64,000 nt of DNA from Pampus argenteus (lineage: Eukaryota > Chordata > Actinopteri > Scombriformes > Stromateidae), in NCBI GenBank assembly GCA_036937835.1, contig CM072877.1:532001-596000 (forward strand), read 5' to 3'. This document shows positions 59,923-64,000 of this stretch, one piece after another. A program made the position numbers and the translations under genes. Below the pieces are notes generated by a model. That model saw only the letters and a program-made list of their open reading frames with translations. It was not told the origin of the DNA and did no database searches. The first letter of the stretch is position 1. Each line of letters starts with the position of its first letter.

Positions 59923-60040
59923 GCTTACGGCCATACCACCCTGAACGAGCCCGATCTCGTCTGATCTCGCAAGCTAACTAGGGTTGGGCCTGGTTAGTAC
60001 TTGCATGGGAGACCGCCTGGGAATACCAGGTGCTGTAAGC
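59923..60040 (+). rRNA. rn5s: 5S rRNA, plus type (copy P36)
   Basis: Plus-type consensus. Confidence 0.96.
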
Positions 60041-60779
60041 CTTTTCTGTGCTCTACGCAAACTGCAGAGGACGCTGCTGCCTCTTGTGTGCAGACAGAGC
60101 AAAGAGCGAACTTATTAGCTGCTTTTTCATTGGTGCCTCTTCAGAGTAAATTAGTTTAACCAAACTTATATATAGACCCCAGTCACATCTATTTTCATGT
60201 CAAATAATATAGGTTACTAGATAAGATTACATATTGTATGTCGCATGTCCATCATAATGTTCTTTACATTCATTAAAATGTCAACATGATTAGAAAATTT
60301 GTTTTTCTTGTAAATGAAAATACTGAAACAACAATCACAAAGCTTTTATCTTTGTAATTACCCCAGGTTGTCCTTTTCATAGGCTCTTTTGTTAAATTAC
60401 ATCATTTCTTAAAGCAACTAAAATCATTTCCTTCTTTGAGAAAAGAAAAAAACAACAACAAGCTCTGCACGTACCGTATTTTCAGGTAAGGGGAAAGAGA
60501 AAATATCTAAGAAAAAACAGGTATTTTTCTACACATGGCTAGTTGGGGTTAACTGTCAAAGGAACAAATTAAAAGACTAAAACCATCACCTGTTGAATAC
60601 TTCACAGGTACGTTTCAGAAGAGAACGTTTAAATGTCGTATGTTTTAAGATGCCTTCCAAAGCCTGATATGATCTATACATACGTTATTTACACATGTTG
60701 ATCAAACGTGAAATAAAATACCCACAGAGGAGGAAACAGCGTCCTCTGCAGTTTGCATAGAGCAGTAAAAAAAAAAAAA

Positions 60780-60897
60780 GCTTACAGCACCTGGTATTCC
60801 CAGGTGGTCTCCCATCCAGGTACTAACCAGGCCCTAACCTGCTTAGCTTCCGAGATCAGACAAGATAAGGCGCGCTCAGGGTGGTGTGGCCGTAAGC
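60780..60897 (-). rRNA. rn5s: 5S rRNA, minus type (copy M37)
   Basis: T79C, G93A and private C30T, G31T, C36T in loop B / helix III; function doubtful. Confidence 0.92.
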
Positions 60898-61246
60898 GAA
60901 GGAAACAGACACACACAGGGTATTTATAGATGCCGTAACGCCACACTCTCTCACATGTGCGGTGATTGTATATGTCGACACTGAATGGAAACACGACACC
61001 CTGACGATGACACAAAGTCAGCCAGTAACAGCTGTAACTGTGCGTTCCTCTCCGAGCAACCTGTAGACATTATTACTTTATACACAGTCTATATCATTAT
61101 TCTTAATGTTGGGGCATTGTATGACTGGAATCAGAGGTTCTTGATCCCAAAATACGGTGATGTGTTAACCCTTTATCAATCGGAACAGACGATCGCGATG
61201 CTGTTGATCGACATGTATAAATACCCTGTGTGTGTCAGTTTCCTTG

Positions 61247-61364
61247 GCTTACGGCCATACCACCCTGAACGAGCCCGATCTCGTCTGATCTCGCAAGCTA
61301 ACTAGGGTTGGGCCTGGTTAGTACTTGCATGGGAGACCGCCTGGGAATACCAGGTGCTGTAAGC
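61247..61364 (+). rRNA. rn5s: 5S rRNA, plus type (copy P37)
   Basis: Plus-type consensus. The promoter spacer reads CTCTCCGAGCAACC in place of CTCTCCAGGTCAACC. Confidence 0.96.
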
Positions 61365-62115
61365 CTTTTCTGTGCTCTACGCAAACTGCAGAGGACGCTG
61401 CTGCCTCTTGTGTGCAGACAGAGCAAAGAGCGAACTTATTAGCTGCTTTTTCATTGGTGCCTCTTCAGAGTAAATTAGTTTAACCAAACTTATATATAGA
61501 CCCCAGTCACATCTATTTTCATGTCAAATAATATAGGTTACTAGATAAGATTACATATTGTATGTCGCATGTCCATCATAATGTTCTTTACATTCATTAA
61601 AATGTCAACATGATTAGAAAATATGTTTTTCTTGTAAATGAAAATACTGAAACAACAATCACAAAGCTTTTATCTTTGTAATTACCCCAGGTTGTCCTTT
61701 TCATAGGCTCTTTTGTTAAATTACATCATTTCTTAAAGCAACTAAAATCATTTCCTTCTTTGAGAAAAGAAAAAAACAACAACAAGCTCTGCACGTACCG
61801 TATTTTCAGGTAAGGGAAAGAGAAAATATCTAAGAAAAAACTGGTATTTTTCTACACATGGCTAGTTGGGGTTAACTGTCAAAGGAACAAATTAAAAGAC
61901 TAAAACCATCACCTGTTGAATACTTCACAGGTACGTTTCAGAAGAGAACGTTTAAATGTCGTATGTTTTAAGATGCCTTCCAAAGCCTGATATGATCTAT
62001 ACATACGTTATTTACACATGTTGATCAAACGTGAAATAAAATACCCACAGAGGAGGAAACAGCGTCCTCTGCAGTTTGCATAGAGCAGTAAAAAAAAGAA
62101 AAAAGAAAAAAAAAA

Positions 62116-62233
62116 GCTTACAGCACCTGGTATTCCCAGGCGGTTTCCCATCCAAGTACTAAACAGGCCCTAACATGCTTGGCCTCCGAGATCAGACGAG
62201 ATCGGGCGCGCTCAGGGTGGTGTGGCCGTAAGC
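62116..62233 (-). rRNA. rn5s: 5S rRNA, minus type (copy M38)
   Basis: The most changed full-length copy: A50G, T53C, G59T, G71T and G89A. Four of these lie in the internal control region, so it is probably a weak gene or a pseudogene. Confidence 0.9.
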
Positions 62234-62583
62234 GAAGGAAACAGACACACACAGGGTATTTATAGATGCCGTAACGCCACACTCTCTCACATGTGCGGTG
62301 ATTGTATATGTCGATACTGAATGGAAACACGACACCCTGACGATGACACAAAGTCAGCCAGTAACAGCTGTAACTGTGCGTTCCTCTCCAGGTCAACCTG
62401 TAGACATTATTACTTAATACACAGTCTATATCATTCTTCTTAATGTTGGGGGATTGTATGACTGGAATCAGAGGTTCTTGATCCCAAAATACGGTGATGT
62501 GTTAACCCTTTATCAATCGGAACAGACGATCGCGATGCTGTTGATCGACATGTATAAATACCCTGTGTGTGTCAGTTTCCTTG

Positions 62584-62701
62584 GCTTACGGCCATACCAC
62601 CCTGAACGAGCCCGATCTCGTCTGATCTCGCAAGCTAACTAGGGTTGGGCCTGGTTAGTACTTGCATGGGAGACCGCCTGGGAATACCAGGTGCTGTAAG
62701 C
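62584..62701 (+). rRNA. rn5s: 5S rRNA, plus type (copy P38)
   Basis: Plus-type consensus; last 5S gene in the window. Confidence 0.96.
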
Positions 62702-63243
62702 CTTTTCTGTGCTCTACGCAAACTGCAGAGGACGCTGCTGCCTCTTGTGTGCAGACAGAGCAAAGAGCGAACTTATTAGCTGCTTTTTCATATTCATATT
62801 TCAGATTACATATTGTATGTCGCATTTCCATCATAATGTTCTTTACATTCATTAAAATGTCAACATGATTAGAAAATATGTTTTTCTTGTAAATGTAAAT
62901 ACTGAAACAACAATCACAAAGCTTTTATCTTTGTAATTACCCCAGGTTGTCCTTTTCATAGGCTCTTTTGTTAAATTACATCATTTCTTAAAGCAACTAA
63001 AATCATTTCCTTCTTTGAGAAAAGAAAAAAACAACAACAAGCTCTGCACGTACCGTATTTTCAGGTAAGGGAAAGAGAAAATATCTAAGAAAAAACAGGT
63101 ATTTTTCCACACATGGCTAGTTGGGGTTAACTGTCAAAGGAACAAATTAAAAGACTAAAACCATCACCTGTTGAATACTTCACAGGTACGTTTCAGAAGA
63201 GAACGTTTAAATGTCGTATGTTTTAAGATGCCTTCCAAAGCCT
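62702..63243. repeat. Truncated 5S spacer at the array edge
   Basis: Tail spacer in which 95 bp (equivalent of 61454-61548) are replaced by 13 bp (62791-62803), and which is then cut by the Rex1-type element before the next minus gene. Confidence 0.85.

Positions 63244-63331
<88 letters not shown>
63244..63331 (+). repeat. (GATA)22 microsatellite
   Basis: Perfect tetranucleotide run of 88 bp. On the minus strand it is the (TATC)n tail of the adjoining Rex1-type LINE. Confidence 0.97.
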
Positions 63332-63379
63332 TACTTTATTAATCCCAAAAACTGGGAAATTAAAGTGTAACAGCAGCAT

Positions 63380-63764
63380 AACACAAATACAACAACAATG
63401 AAATAAAAGAACAACCAACAATTAAGATAATAATTAATAATTAAATAGGAAAAGATAATTAAATAAGAATAAGAAATTAAGATAATAATTACATAAGAAT
63501 AAGTAAAATAAAATAAAATATAATATATAATATAATATATGACCGGATTTTAACTATTATAACACAAATACAACAACAATGAAATAAAAAGAACAACCAA
63601 CAATTAAGATAATAATTAATAATTAATAATTAAATAAGAAAAGATAATTAAATAAGAATAAGAAATTAAGATAATAATTACATAAGAATAAGTAAAATAA
63701 AATATAATATAATAATATATGTAATAATATAATATATAATATATGACCGGATTTTAGCTATTAT
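63380..63764. repeat. Duplicated AT-rich segment in the LINE 3' UTR
   Basis: 63380-63560 and 63561-63764 are direct copies of 181 and 204 bp. Each starts AACACAAATACAACAACAAT and ends GACCGGATTTTARCTATTAT, with length changes in the AATA-rich middle. Confidence 0.88.
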
Positions 63765-63999
63765 TGTACACGCTGATGGCCTGTGGCAGGAAAGATTTCC
63801 TGTATCTTTCCTTACGACAGCGGAGCTGGAGCAGTCTGTGGGAGAAAGTGCTCCGCTGTCTGTCCACTGTGTGATGGAGAGGGTGCTGATCATTGTCCAT
63901 GATGGTAAACAGTTTATTCAGCATCCTCCTCTCCACCACAGTACCAAACGTCTCCAGCCGGACACCAAGTACAGAGCCAGCCTTCTTGATGATTTTATC
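63754..63999 (-). CDS. Rex1-type LINE reverse transcriptase, C-terminus (partial)
   Basis: Open from the window edge to a TAA. It contains the segments GSVLGVRLETF, ERRMLNKLFTIMDN, HPLH and RYRKSFLPQAI. These match the conserved last part of Rex1 proteins (DxxHPLH, then R..R..FLPRAI as I remember the family). The rest of the protein lies beyond 64000, so intactness cannot be judged. Confidence 0.8.
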   Translation of the reverse strand, partial: DKIIKKAGSVLGVRLETFGTVVERRMLNKLFTIMDNDQHPLHHTVDRQRSTFSHRLLQLRCRKERYRKSFLPQAISVYNNS

Positions 64000-64000
64000 A

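Larger units (their letters stand above)
21521..63243. repeat. 5S rDNA tandem array, right part
   Basis: The array resumes in register after the retrovirus and runs to the Rex1-type tail. It holds 30 plus and 31 minus 5S genes. Minus-to-minus spacing is 1.31-1.34 kb except for 277 bp at 25829/26106 (local duplication) and 2719 bp at 28742/31461 (LINE insertion). Confidence 0.97.
63244..64000 (-). mobile_element. Rex1-type LINE, 3' end
   Basis: Minus-strand element running off the window. It has the end of the RT protein, an AT-rich 3' UTR, the sequence TTTATTAATCCC (plus strand) near the end, and a tetranucleotide tail. This arrangement is typical of the 3' ends of Rex1 elements in teleosts. 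It interrupts a 5S spacer after GCCTGATA. Confidence 0.82.

Noticed and set aside
63164..63421. Minus-strand frame with repeated Tyr-Leu-Ser-Ile
   Set aside because: Translation of the GATA microsatellite.

Overview
The window comes from an animal nuclear genome, most likely a ray-finned fish. It is almost entirely a tandem 5S ribosomal DNA array invaded by retroelements. The fish assignment rests on three things: vertebrate-type 5S genes, a Rex1-type LINE tail (a family known mainly from teleosts) and an L2-type LINE. There are no single-copy host protein genes. The many 60-90 residue reading frames that recur every 1.3 kb are translations of the 5S genes and their spacers.

Layout. (1) 1-9900 and 21521-63243: a tandem array with a 1.32-1.34 kb unit. 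Each unit holds TWO 5S genes in head-to-head orientation: a minus-strand gene, a ~350 bp promoter spacer, a plus-strand gene, then a ~750 bp tail-to-tail spacer. I count 38 plus-strand and 38 minus-strand copies. The two strands carry two distinct sequence types. Both have a TATA box at about -31 to -24 and a T-run terminator. The shared flanks show that one gene arose as an inverted duplicate of the other. (2) 9901-21520: an 11,620 bp class I (gamma/epsilon-like) endogenous retrovirus on the plus strand. It has two 519 bp LTRs in which I see no difference, a 4 bp target duplication (GCAC), a primer binding site, a 3 kb leader, open gag and open pol in one frame separated by a single UAG, a polypurine tract and no env. 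Its pol carries an extra domain between protease and reverse transcriptase with two His-x-Thr motifs, resembling a 2H phosphoesterase. (3) 28971-30360: a 5'-truncated L2-type LINE inside a promoter spacer. (4) 63244-64000: the 3' end of a Rex1-type LINE on the minus strand, at the decaying edge of the array in this window.

How it fits together. The array evolves by unequal exchange and conversion. Higher-order blocks of three units are visible, local duplications occur, and variants on the two strands travel together. The retrovirus landed in the second copy of an already duplicated three-unit block, so block duplication predates it. A piece of L2 3' UTR occupies the place of env in the retrovirus. 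It belongs to the same family as the LINE that inserted separately into the array.
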